Of a stretch of 64,000 bases of DNA, positions 33,610 through 41,409 are shown piece by piece. The notes under the pieces were generated by a model, which worked only from the letters and a program-made list of their open reading frames with translations, was not told where the DNA came from and did not search any database. Each line of letters starts with the position of its first letter. Position 1 is the stretch's first letter. The translations under genes and the position numbers were made by a program. This stretch comes from Actinobacteria bacterium OV450 (GTDB lineage Bacteria; Actinomycetota; Actinomycetes; Streptomycetales; Streptomycetaceae): assembly GCA_001298555.1 (NCBI GenBank), contig LJCW01000175.1:62001-126000 (forward strand). The letters are read 5' to 3'.

Positions 33610-34701
33610 ATGGGGCCTGACCTGCTGATTCCGCCGATATTTTCGCCCATCCAGCCTGAGATCCATCCCGCTCATGCGGAGATCGATGTTCAGACGGCGG
33701 CCTGGGCTGAAACGTTTCGCATCGGGTCCGAGGAGTTGCGGGGACGGCTCGTCAGGCAGGACATCGGCACGTTCGCCGCGAGGATCCTTCCGTCGGCGGG
33801 GCAGGCATCGGTCTCCCTCCTCGCGGACTTCGTCTTCTGGCTGTTCGGCGTCGACGACGGGCACTGCGAGGAAGGTGAGCTGGGGCAACGTCCGGGAGAG
33901 CTGGCCGGCGTACTCTCACGGCTCCTGCGCGTCGCCCAGAATCCGGATGCCCCGATGCTGCTGGACGACCCGCTCGCCGCCGGGCTCCGCGACCTTCGTT
34001 ACCGAGTGTGCAGCCACGGGACGGCAGGGCAGGCCGCACGCTGGGTGGACTCCTTGAGGGAGTACTTTCTCTCCGTCGTCTGGGAGGCGTCTCACCGGAG
34101 GTCGGGAACGGTGCCCGATCTCAACGATTACACGCTGATGCGTCTCTATTCGGGGGCCACGTCCGTTGTCTTCCCGATGCTGGAGATGGGTGGCGGCTAC
34201 GAGCTTCAGCCGTACGAGCGAGACCACACCCCGGTGAGGGCCATCGGCGAAATGGCGTCTTTCATCATCACCTGGGACAACGACATCTTCTCGCACCACA
34301 AGGAACGAAACGGGCTGAACTATTACGTGAATGCCCTCCGCGTGCTGGAGGAGCAGGGCCACAGCGCCGATGAGGCCCTGCGCATCGCGATTTCCCAAAG
34401 GGACCGTGTGATGTGCCTGTTCATGCGGCTGAGGTCGGCCCTCGCCCGCCAGGGCAGCCCCCAGCTTCGCCAGTATCTGGACAGTCTGGCGTGTTTCATT
34501 CGTGGCGCACAGGACTGGGGAATCAGCTCCCTTCGGTACAGCTCCCCCGAATGCCCGGCCGGCAACCCCTCCGCGTTCTGCGGCTTGCCGACCGACGCCC
34601 GCCACGAGCCCCTCGGCATAGCTGCCGTCGACTGGTGGTGGGAACTCCTTCCGTCTTCCGGGGGCCGGCTCTCCCCCGAGATGGCTGTGCAGGGCGCGTA
34701 G
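33610..34701 (+). CDS. class I terpene synthase (sesquiterpene-type), 363 aa
   Basis: Both metal-binding motifs of bacterial class I terpene synthases are present: the Asp-rich motif DDGHCEE (82-88) after the aromatic strand FVFWLFGV, and the NSE triad N224-D-x-x-S228-x-x-x-E232 (NDIFSHHKE, with K231 before E as usual). An Arg about 45 residues before the NSE motif and the C-terminal RY pair (SSLRYSS) also fit. The enzyme ionises a prenyl diphosphate (FPP is most usual at this size) and cyclises it; the product cannot be predicted. The ATG follows GAGAGGGGGG. Three P450s follow nearby, forming a terpene locus. Confidence 0.85.
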   Translation: MGPDLLIPPIFSPIQPEIHPAHAEIDVQTAAWAETFRIGSEELRGRLVRQDIGTFAARILPSAGQASVSLLADFVFWLFGVDDGHCEEGELGQRPGELAGVLSRLLRVAQNPDAPMLLDDPLAAGLRDLRYRVCSHGTAGQAARWVDSLREYFLSVVWEASHRRSGTVPDLNDYTLMRLYSGATSVVFPMLEMGGGYELQPYERDHTPVRAIGEMASFIITWDNDIFSHHKERNGLNYYVNALRVLEEQGHSADEALRIAISQRDRVMCLFMRLRSALARQGSPQLRQYLDSLACFIRGAQDWGISSLRYSSPECPAGNPSAFCGLPTDARHEPLGIAAVDWWWELLPSSGGRLSPEMAVQGA

Positions 34702-34807
34702 CACGCGATCGCTCTGATCACCGAGCCGAAGCCCGCCCCGTGAACCTGACCGGCCTTCGAGACCGCAAAAGGCACGTGGCGGGCGCCCGGTGGCGCCGGT
34801 CGGCGGG

Positions 34808-36160
34808 TCAGCCCTGACGGGGTTGCACGATCATGCGGATGCAGTCGGCGCGCGCCACGGCGGATGCCACTTCCCTGGGCTCGTGTCCCGCGACCGGCCT
34901 CAGCTGCCACCGGGAGAGCAGGGTCGCGATGGCGATCGTCGCTTCGGCCCATACGAAGCTGTCGCCGATGCATTTGCGGTTGCCCGCGCCGAACGGGACG
35001 TAGGCCTCGCGCCCGAGTCCGGCCTCGGCTTGCCGGTGCGGCAGCCAGCGATCGGGGTCGAAGGCGGCGGGGTTCTCGTACAGGTCGGGGTCCCGGTGGA
35101 TGGCGTAGAGGCTGAAGGCGACCTCCGTCCCCGGCGGCAGCGTGAACCCTCCCAGCTCGACGGGGGCGGTGTTCCGGCGCATGAGCAGTGTCACGCCGTG
35201 CAGCCGGATCACCTCGTCGATGACCCGCCGCAGGCATTCGAGGCGAGGTACGTCCGCGATGCCGACGGGCCCGTCGCCCACGACGTCCCGGATCTCTGCG
35301 ACCACCTGCTCTTCGACCGCGGGGTGGGCGGCCAGCTCGTGAAAGGTCCAGGCGAGTGTCGCAGCAGTCGTCTCGGCGCCCGCGAAGAGGATGGTGCTGA
35401 GTTCATCGCGCACCTCGACGTCCGAGAGGCGCTGGCCGCTCTCGGTGTCCTGGGCGCGCAACAGCAGCGACAGGAGGTCGTCGCGGTCGGCATGCCCCGA
35501 GCGGCGGGCGGTGAGGATGACCTCGTCGATCACCTGGCGAAGGCTGGCCGACGCCTCGTCGAAATCGCGGTTGGCGCGGATGGGGATGCGGTCCAGGAAC
35601 TTGGGGGAGGCCGCCCGTATCAGCAGGTTCTTCAGCAGGACGGGGAGATTCCTGCGTACGGCTTCCACGGCCGGCAGGCCGATGTCCGCCGAGAACAGTG
35701 TCGACGCCAGGGTCTCGATGGCGTACTCGGCCATCACCAGTTCCAGGTCGACCTCTTGTCCCGGCCGCCAGGAGTCGGCCAGCGACCGTGCGTTGTCGCT
35801 CATGGTGGCGGAGTAGGCGGCGATGCGCTCCTTGGAGAACATCGGCTGGATGAGGTGACGGTGCTTCCGATGGATCTCGCCGTCGGAATTCGCCAGACCG
35901 TTCCCGGCCAACGGCCGCAGCCGGTCGAAGAAGCGGCCCTTCTCGAAATCTCGCGCTTTGGTCACCGTCACTTCACGAACCAGGGAAGCCGAGGTCGCGA
36001 CGTACATGGGCATCGTCCCCAGGTCCACGCGGACCAGGTCGCCGTGCTGCCGCAGGGAGGTGAGGAAGCCGAACGGGTCACGCCACAGACGCAGGGCGTG
36101 CCCCAGCACCGGTATCGCCCCTGGCGCGCGCGGCACGGCCCGCAACTGAACATCTGTCAT
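34808..36160 (-). CDS. cytochrome P450, terpene-oxidase-like (CYP183/PtlI-like), 450 aa
   Basis: All P450 landmarks are intact: I-helix AGAETTAATL, K-helix ExxR in DEVIRLH, the PERF-type FDPDRW, and the heme loop FGAGNRKCIG with Cys397 as thiolate ligand. The N-terminus (PRAPGAIPVLGHALRLWRDPFGFL) lacks a membrane anchor and resembles pentalenene-oxidase-type CYP183 enzymes, which act on sesquiterpenes. It converges with the terpene synthase gene, so it probably oxidises that product. GGAGGAA lies upstream of the ATG. Electron donors are not encoded here. Confidence 0.85.
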   Translation of the reverse strand: MTDVQLRAVPRAPGAIPVLGHALRLWRDPFGFLTSLRQHGDLVRVDLGTMPMYVATSASLVREVTVTKARDFEKGRFFDRLRPLAGNGLANSDGEIHRKHRHLIQPMFSKERIAAYSATMSDNARSLADSWRPGQEVDLELVMAEYAIETLASTLFSADIGLPAVEAVRRNLPVLLKNLLIRAASPKFLDRIPIRANRDFDEASASLRQVIDEVILTARRSGHADRDDLLSLLLRAQDTESGQRLSDVEVRDELSTILFAGAETTAATLAWTFHELAAHPAVEEQVVAEIRDVVGDGPVGIADVPRLECLRRVIDEVIRLHGVTLLMRRNTAPVELGGFTLPPGTEVAFSLYAIHRDPDLYENPAAFDPDRWLPHRQAEAGLGREAYVPFGAGNRKCIGDSFVWAEATIAIATLLSRWQLRPVAGHEPREVASAVARADCIRMIVQPRQG

Positions 36161-36588
36161 TCTGGGTTCCTCCAACCGGGTGTACGTGCGACAACTGCAC
36201 CACAGCGTTCCGCCGGGGGTCCGGCGGGGTGGCGAGCCCGCGGGTGCCGGCGCGCCGCCAATGGGGGCATCCACGGTCCAATCCGTACCGACCGTCGCGG
36301 AGTTGATGGCACGACCGCCGTTCTGCGCGTACACCACCCCCCGTTATGCTGCGTGTCGCTGCTGTGACGTCATACCTCCTGTGAGGCACACCTCACGGAC
36401 GTGGCGGTACTGCTGACCCGGCGGGCGCCGATGAGACGGCCGACCCGACGGCCCGTCAATTCGGCGATGGGGGCTCCCCGGTCACCACACGGCAGCACCG
36501 CCGATCCGGCCGGACCCAGGCCCGGCCCGGCGGTGGCTTGACTTGACGCCCATCCGTTCGTTCTCTCATCGCGCCTTTCGGAGGACTC
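36161..36588. promoter_or_regulatory. divergent intergenic region with palindromic operator candidates
   Basis: This 428-bp gap separates two divergent P450 genes. It contains TGACGTCA (36364-36371) and GTGAGG-CACA-CCTCAC (36380-36395), two nearby palindromes that could bind a regulator controlling both directions. I see no gene in it. Confidence 0.45.
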
Positions 36589-38043
36589 GTGACCACCCCC
36601 TACCAAGACGCACCGGCCGCTTCGCCCGTGCCGCTCCCCCCTCCCGGCTGTCCCGCGCACGCGCCGGGCGGGGCCGGGACGGCCGGTGTGCAGCGGCTGT
36701 ACGGCCCGGACGCGGAGGGCTCGCACTATGCCATGTACCAGGCCCTTCGCAAGGAGCACGGCCCGGTGGCGCCCGTCCTCCTGCAGGGCGACGTTCCGGC
36801 GTGGCTGGTGCTGGGGCACCGTGAGAACCTGGAGGTCATGCGCAACTCCAAGCTGTTCTCGAACGACTCGCGCATATGGACCGTCAAGCTCGGCCCGGAT
36901 TCCCCGCTGCTGCCCGTGACCGCATGGCAGCCGCTGCTGGTCTTCGCGGACGGCAGTGAGCATGCGAGGCTGCGCTCGGCGATCACGGACAGCCTGGGTC
37001 GATTCCGCCGCCGTGGAATCCGCAGCTACGTCGTGCGCTACACCGAGCAGCTGATCGACCAGTTCTCCGCGAACGGCAACGCCGATCTCGTGGCCGATTT
37101 CTCCGAGAAGCTGCCCGCTCTGGTGGTGGCACGCATCTACGGGGTGCCGGAGGCGGATGCGCTCGCCGTGGGCGCGGCCGTGCGCGACATGGTCAAGGGA
37201 ACCCCCACCGCTCTGGAGAGCAACGACTTCGTCGTCGGCGTGCTCACCGAACTGGTCAAGCACAAGAAGGAGAGCCCCGGTGACGACTTCGCGAGCTGGC
37301 TGCTGAGCCACGAGTCGCAGCTGACCGACGCCGAGGTGATGGAACACCTGCGGCACGCCCTGGTGGCGGCCATCGAGAACACCTGCAACCTGATCGCCAA
37401 CACCCTGCGGATGGTCCTGACCGACCACCGCTTCCGCGCCAGCCTGTCCGGGGGTTCCATGACCCTGCCGGACGCGCTCGACCAGGTCTTCTGGGACGCC
37501 CCTCCGCTCGCCAGGGTCCCGACCCGGTGGGCGACGGCCGACACCCGGCTCGGGACGCAGGAAATCCGGGCGGGCGACATGGTGATCCTGGACCTGGCCG
37601 CCGGGAACGTCGACCCCGACATCCGCCCCGACCTGAGCAAGCCGGTGCACGGCAACCGGTCGCACCTCGCGTTCAGCAGCGGGCCGCACGAGTGCCCGGG
37701 TGAGGACATCGGCCGCGCGATCGCGGACACGGGCATCGACACGCTGCTGGCGAGGCTGCCCGACATCCAGCTGGTCGGCGGTGAGGACGAACTGCGCGTG
37801 ACCACCTCCCTGATCTCCAGTCGCCTGGACAACCTGCCCGTCGCGTTCGCTCCCCGCCGGGCCCAGAGGAGGAGCTCCGCCGAAGGGGCCGACGCGACCT
37901 CCGCCGACGTGACCTCCGCGGGCGCGGCAGGCCGCCCGGCGGCGCCCGGGCAGCCGAGGACGGCGCCGTCGACGTCGGCCGCCGGCTCCGGCGGCGTGAC
38001 GCGGCGGCCCTGGTGGCGCCGTCTGCTCTCCGGCAGCCGATAG
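36589..38043 (+). CDS. CYP157-like cytochrome P450 lacking the ExxR motif, 484 aa
   Basis: The heme loop is recognisable (FSSGPHECPGEDIGR, Cys369), but the K-helix, where nearly every P450 has ExxR, reads DQVFW (298-302) in front of DAPPLARVPTRW. The oxygen-activating AGxxT of the I-helix is replaced by VAAIENTCNL. Loss of ExxR is a known property of the Streptomyces CYP157 family, where the glutamate/arginine pair is altered to forms such as EQSLW. The C-terminal 65 residues are a disordered Ala/Ser/Pro tail ending RRPWWRRLL, absent from usual P450s. GGAGGA precedes the GTG start. A substrate in the terpene pathway is inferred from context. Confidence 0.8.
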   Translation: MTTPYQDAPAASPVPLPPPGCPAHAPGGAGTAGVQRLYGPDAEGSHYAMYQALRKEHGPVAPVLLQGDVPAWLVLGHRENLEVMRNSKLFSNDSRIWTVKLGPDSPLLPVTAWQPLLVFADGSEHARLRSAITDSLGRFRRRGIRSYVVRYTEQLIDQFSANGNADLVADFSEKLPALVVARIYGVPEADALAVGAAVRDMVKGTPTALESNDFVVGVLTELVKHKKESPGDDFASWLLSHESQLTDAEVMEHLRHALVAAIENTCNLIANTLRMVLTDHRFRASLSGGSMTLPDALDQVFWDAPPLARVPTRWATADTRLGTQEIRAGDMVILDLAAGNVDPDIRPDLSKPVHGNRSHLAFSSGPHECPGEDIGRAIADTGIDTLLARLPDIQLVGGEDELRVTTSLISSRLDNLPVAFAPRRAQRRSSAEGADATSADVTSAGAAGRPAAPGQPRTAPSTSAAGSGGVTRRPWWRRLLSGSR

Positions 38044-38064
38044 GAGCAGCCGTCGGACGGCAGG

Positions 38065-38102
38065 AAGCCCGGGCCGGGCGCTGTGCGCCGTGGCCCGGGC
38101 TT
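38065..38102. terminator. 11-bp perfect-stem bidirectional terminator
   Basis: AAGCCCGGGCC (38065-38075) and GGCCCGGGCTT (38092-38102) form a stem with a 16-nt loop between the convergent P450 genes ending at 38043 and 38115. Confidence 0.75.
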
Positions 38103-38114
38103 CGTGCCGGGCGC

Positions 38115-39353
38115 TCACCTGCCGGTGGGACCGAGACGGACCGGCAGCGCCTGAATGCCCTGGAGCGCGATGGACCGCATGGAGGGGACGTCGTCGCCGG
38201 CAAGACCGATCCGCGGGAAGCGCGAGAACAGCATCTCGAGAGCCACCTCTGCTTCGAGTCTGGCCAGGGTCGCGCCGAGACAGAAGTGCGCGCCGTGACC
38301 GAACGCCAGGTGCTGGCGCGTGGAGCGTCCGAGGTCGAAGCGGTGTGCGCCGTCATGGACTTCGCCATCGCGGCCGGCCGCGAAGAGCGCCGCGATCACA
38401 GCATCCCCCCTGCCTATCGCGGTACCGCCGATCTCGATGTCCTCGGTGGCATAACGCATGAGGGCGTAGCGCACCGGTGAGGAATGACGCAGTCCCTCCT
38501 CCACGACGTCGCTCCAGGTGAAGGCACCTGCGCGCACGGCATCGAGCTGTTGCGGGTCGTTCAGGAGGCTGTGGACCGTCCCGGTGATCAGGAGGACGGT
38601 CGTCTCCTGGCCGGCGATCAGCAGCAGGAACATCGTCTGGAGGAGTTCTGCATCGGTGAGGGAGCCGTCGTCCGCGTCACGCGCCGTGATCAGTTCCGTG
38701 GCGAGGTCGGCGCCGGGGGCTGTGCGCTTCAGGGCGATCAGTTGGGTGAGTTCTTCGGCGATCACCGCCTGCGCGTCCAGAATCCCCTGCCCGCTCTCGT
38801 CCAGCGGGTCGGGTGTCACCAGGCGGTCGAACGCTCCGCGTAGCCTGGCGATCGCCGAGGCGGGTACGCCGAGCAGCTCGCAGACGACGGTCAGCGGCAG
38901 TTGCCACGCGAACTCGTGACGCAGGTCCACCACCGGACCACGGGTGGCGGCGGTCTCGAGCTGATCGAGCAAGGTGGCTGCGATGTCCTCGATCCGGGGC
39001 CGCCAGGATTCGATGGACGCACGCCGGAACGCGGAGCTGACGAGCCCTCGTAGCCTCGTGTGCGCCTCGCCGCCCGCGTGCAGCATTCCGGCGCCTTGTA
39101 CGAGGGGGATGAGTTCCCAGTCGTCGGGTATCCGGCCGTCCGTCAGGGCGGGCCAGTGGGCCGGGTCTTTGGTCAGCTTCGGGTGCCCCAGCACCGCTTT
39201 CGCGGTCTCGTAATCGAGGGCGGCCACGGCGGGCACCGCCCCGGGGAGCAGTACGTGCCGGACGGGGCAACCCTGTGCGAGGAGCTCGTGCGCTTCGGCC
39301 GCGGGGTCGGCGGCCGGGTCGAGCGGGAAGGGGAGGGTATCGGGTTGCTCCAC
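38115..39353 (-). CDS. cytochrome P450 (CYP105/107-like), 412 aa
   Basis: Complete and conventional: I-helix LIAGQETT, K-helix EEGLR with ExxR intact, and heme loop FGHGAHFCLG (Cys358). Length and sequence match the soluble class I P450s of Streptomyces secondary metabolism, which depend on ferredoxin. The start is the GTG at 39353, five bases after GAAGGAG; a longer frame upstream is low-complexity. It converges with the CYP157-like gene and is divergent from an ECF sigma operon. It probably tailors the terpene product, although it may belong to a separate pathway. Confidence 0.85.
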   Translation of the reverse strand: MEQPDTLPFPLDPAADPAAEAHELLAQGCPVRHVLLPGAVPAVAALDYETAKAVLGHPKLTKDPAHWPALTDGRIPDDWELIPLVQGAGMLHAGGEAHTRLRGLVSSAFRRASIESWRPRIEDIAATLLDQLETAATRGPVVDLRHEFAWQLPLTVVCELLGVPASAIARLRGAFDRLVTPDPLDESGQGILDAQAVIAEELTQLIALKRTAPGADLATELITARDADDGSLTDAELLQTMFLLLIAGQETTVLLITGTVHSLLNDPQQLDAVRAGAFTWSDVVEEGLRHSSPVRYALMRYATEDIEIGGTAIGRGDAVIAALFAAGRDGEVHDGAHRFDLGRSTRQHLAFGHGAHFCLGATLARLEAEVALEMLFSRFPRIGLAGDDVPSMRSIALQGIQALPVRLGPTGR

Positions 39354-39487
39354 ATGCACTCCTTCGGAAGTCGGCGCACCGAGTGGCCGTTGATCCAATT
39401 CTGCCTGCCGGGTCACCCCGTTCGGGCTGTTCAGGGGCCGGGACCGACGGCGGCGAGCCGTGAGGACTCCGCTGGTAGGGTTCGCGG

Positions 39488-39542
39488 CTGCGGGCGGGGA
39501 GCTGGGTTCCGCCGCCCGCAGCCGTACGTGACGCAGGTCACG
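39488..39542. promoter_or_regulatory. hairpin and CGTGAC-GCAG-GTCACG palindrome in the P450/sigma divergent gap
   Basis: CTGCGGGCGG (39488-39497) and CCGCCCGCAG (39512-39521) form a perfect 10-bp stem. Just after it, CGTGAC-GCAG-GTCACG (39527-39542) is a second palindrome, ending 35 bp before the sigma-factor start. One may be a terminator and the other an operator. Confidence 0.45.
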
Positions 39543-39577
39543 GGAACCCCTCCGACCGTGCCGGACAGCCAGCAAGC

Positions 39578-40222
39578 GTGACGACAGAAATGCGAACCCG
39601 GATACGGTCCGGGGATCCGGACGCCTATGCGGAGCTGTTCGACGGCTACGCCCGCGCCGTCTACAACCATGCCTTCCGGATGACCGGGGACTGGGCCGTC
39701 GCGGAGGACGTCATGTCGGCGGCCTTCCTCGAAGCGTGGCGGCTGCGCGGCACCGTCGACCCCGAGGGCGGGTCACTGCGGCCGTGGCTCCTGGGCATCG
39801 CCACCAACCTCGCCCGCAACCACTGCCGCAGCAACCGGCGCTACCGGGCCGTCGCCGCTGCCGCCGCGGCCGCGGCAGGTGCCGTGTCCGTGCCCGACCA
39901 CGCCGAAGAGGTGGCCGGCCGGCTCGACGACCGGCAGCAGATCGCGGCCACGCTCAAGCAGTTGAGCGCACTGCGCGCACCCGAGCGCGAAGTCCTCCTG
40001 CTGTGCCTGTGCGAGGGACTGGAGTACGCGGAGGCCGCCGGGGTCCTCGGCATTCCCGTCGGCACCGTCCGCTCCCGGCTGTCACGGGCCCGTACGAAGC
40101 TGCGCAAGCTGGCCGACGCGGAACTGAGGAAGAACAGGCGGGAACTCGTGGCCCGGTCACGACAGACATATGGAGACCGCGACACGAAGGCGGTCCGGTC
40201 CGCACAGGAGGGAATCCGATGA
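39578..40222 (+). CDS. ECF-family RNA polymerase sigma factor, 214 aa
   Basis: Region 2 is clear at residues about 10-80 (AYAELFDGYARAVYNHAFRM, then VMSAAFLEAWRL) and region 4 at about 125-185 (APEREVLLLCLCEGLEYAEAA, GVLGIPVGTVRSRLSRARTKL). An Ala-rich loop separates them. It redirects RNA polymerase to a small regulon. Its stop overlaps the start of the next gene by 4 bp (ATGA), so that gene encodes its likely membrane partner. GTG start; the ribosome site is weak. Confidence 0.85.
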   Translation: MTTEMRTRIRSGDPDAYAELFDGYARAVYNHAFRMTGDWAVAEDVMSAAFLEAWRLRGTVDPEGGSLRPWLLGIATNLARNHCRSNRRYRAVAAAAAAAAGAVSVPDHAEEVAGRLDDRQQIAATLKQLSALRAPEREVLLLCLCEGLEYAEAAGVLGIPVGTVRSRLSRARTKLRKLADAELRKNRRELVARSRQTYGDRDTKAVRSAQEGIR

Positions 40223-41301
40223 ACGCCGACCTTTCCCGACCCTCGTTCGTCGAACGGGAACTGCCCGCGGGCCGCCACCAGTTCCACAAGGAGCGCCTGA
40301 TGACCCAGATCCACGACGACCTCCGAGCCTCCGGCGCCGGCCCCGCCGCCGCGCCGTCCCGTACCGGCACGAGGCGCAACCCGTTCCTGCGCCGTGCGGT
40401 CCTCGTGCCCGTCGCGGGCTTCGCCCTGGCCGGCGCGCTCGCCGCCGGGTTCTTCGGCTACGTGCAGCAGGGCGCCGCGGACGGCCCGCGCTCCACGATG
40501 GCCACGGGCCCGGCGCTGACCACCCGCATCGGCGCCGCCGACGCCAAGGGAGCGCCGCAGCTCCTGGACCGCATCTCGCTGGCCGCCTCCGCTTCCTCGG
40601 CCGCACACTCCGGGGTGCGCGCGGACCAGTACGTCTACATCGGGAGCAAGACGGCGACCACGTACGTGAAGACCGAGGGCGACAAGCACACCCTGGTCAG
40701 CGAGAAGCTGCACGAGCGCCACCAGTGGAACTCCCCGGACGGCATCAAGGGCTGGCTGATCGAGCCCGGCAACACCGGCCCGGAGGGCGTGACCCTGGAG
40801 GGGCCCGACGAGACGGGCCACACCCCGACGGCGCACCTCAACGCGCCCAGCTACAACTACCTCGCCCAGCTGCCCACCGACCCCGACGTGCTGCTGCGCA
40901 AGATCTACGAGGAGACCAAGGGCAAGGGCCGCGGCCCCGACCAGGAGGCCTTCACCACGATCGGCGACCTGCTGCGCGCCAGCTACCCGCCGCCGGCCCT
41001 GACGGCCGCGCTCTACCGGGCAGCGGCGAAGATCCCCGGCGTGGTGTCGGTGGACGACGCGGTCGACGCCGCCGGCCGCCACGGCGTCGCCGTGGCACGC
41101 CTGGACGAGCACTCGGGCCAGCGGGAAGAGTGGATCTTCGACCGGCAGTCCCTCGCCTTCCTCGGCGAACGCACCGTCCAGGTGGAGGGCGAGTCCGGTG
41201 AGCAGGGCCTGATCAAGCCCGGCACGGTCGTGTTCACCAGCGCCGTCATGACCCGGACCGTCGTCGACCGCATCAAGGAACGGCCGGCCACCTCGGGCTG
41301 A
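40219..41301 (+). CDS. CU044_5270-type membrane protein, ECF sigma partner, 360 aa
   Basis: A cytoplasmic N-terminus (about 1-55, ending RTGTRRNPFLRRAV) is followed by one membrane helix (about 60-82, VLVPVAGFALAGALAAGFFGYV). The large external domain has regular WNSPDGIKGWLIEPGN and YVYIGSKTATTY elements. This topology and sequence pattern match the CU044_5270 proteins usually encoded directly after an ECF sigma gene in actinobacteria. They are thought to bind or regulate the sigma factor like an anti-sigma. GGAGGG lies upstream of the ATG, which is coupled to the sigma stop codon. Confidence 0.8.
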   Translation: MNADLSRPSFVERELPAGRHQFHKERLMTQIHDDLRASGAGPAAAPSRTGTRRNPFLRRAVLVPVAGFALAGALAAGFFGYVQQGAADGPRSTMATGPALTTRIGAADAKGAPQLLDRISLAASASSAAHSGVRADQYVYIGSKTATTYVKTEGDKHTLVSEKLHERHQWNSPDGIKGWLIEPGNTGPEGVTLEGPDETGHTPTAHLNAPSYNYLAQLPTDPDVLLRKIYEETKGKGRGPDQEAFTTIGDLLRASYPPPALTAALYRAAAKIPGVVSVDDAVDAAGRHGVAVARLDEHSGQREEWIFDRQSLAFLGERTVQVEGESGEQGLIKPGTVVFTSAVMTRTVVDRIKERPATSG

Positions 41302-41318
41302 CGGCGGCCGTCGCCGCG

Positions 41319-41353
41319 CCGGGCGGCCCGTGCCCGGACACGTGGCCGCCCGG
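41319..41353. terminator. 10-bp perfect-stem terminator between convergent genes
   Basis: CCGGGCGGCC (41319-41328) and GGCCGCCCGG (41344-41353) with a 15-nt loop lie between the stops at 41301 and 41410. Confidence 0.7.
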
Positions 41354-41409
41354 GTTCTGCCCGCCGGCGCGTGCGCCGGGTTCCCGGCAGCGGTGTGCCG
41401 TGCGTCCGC

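Noticed and set aside
36589..39353. Complete conservon-type operon (sensor kinase, roadblock, DUF742, GTPase plus P450s)
   Set aside because: Only the CYP157-like P450 and other P450s are present; the four conservon genes are absent.
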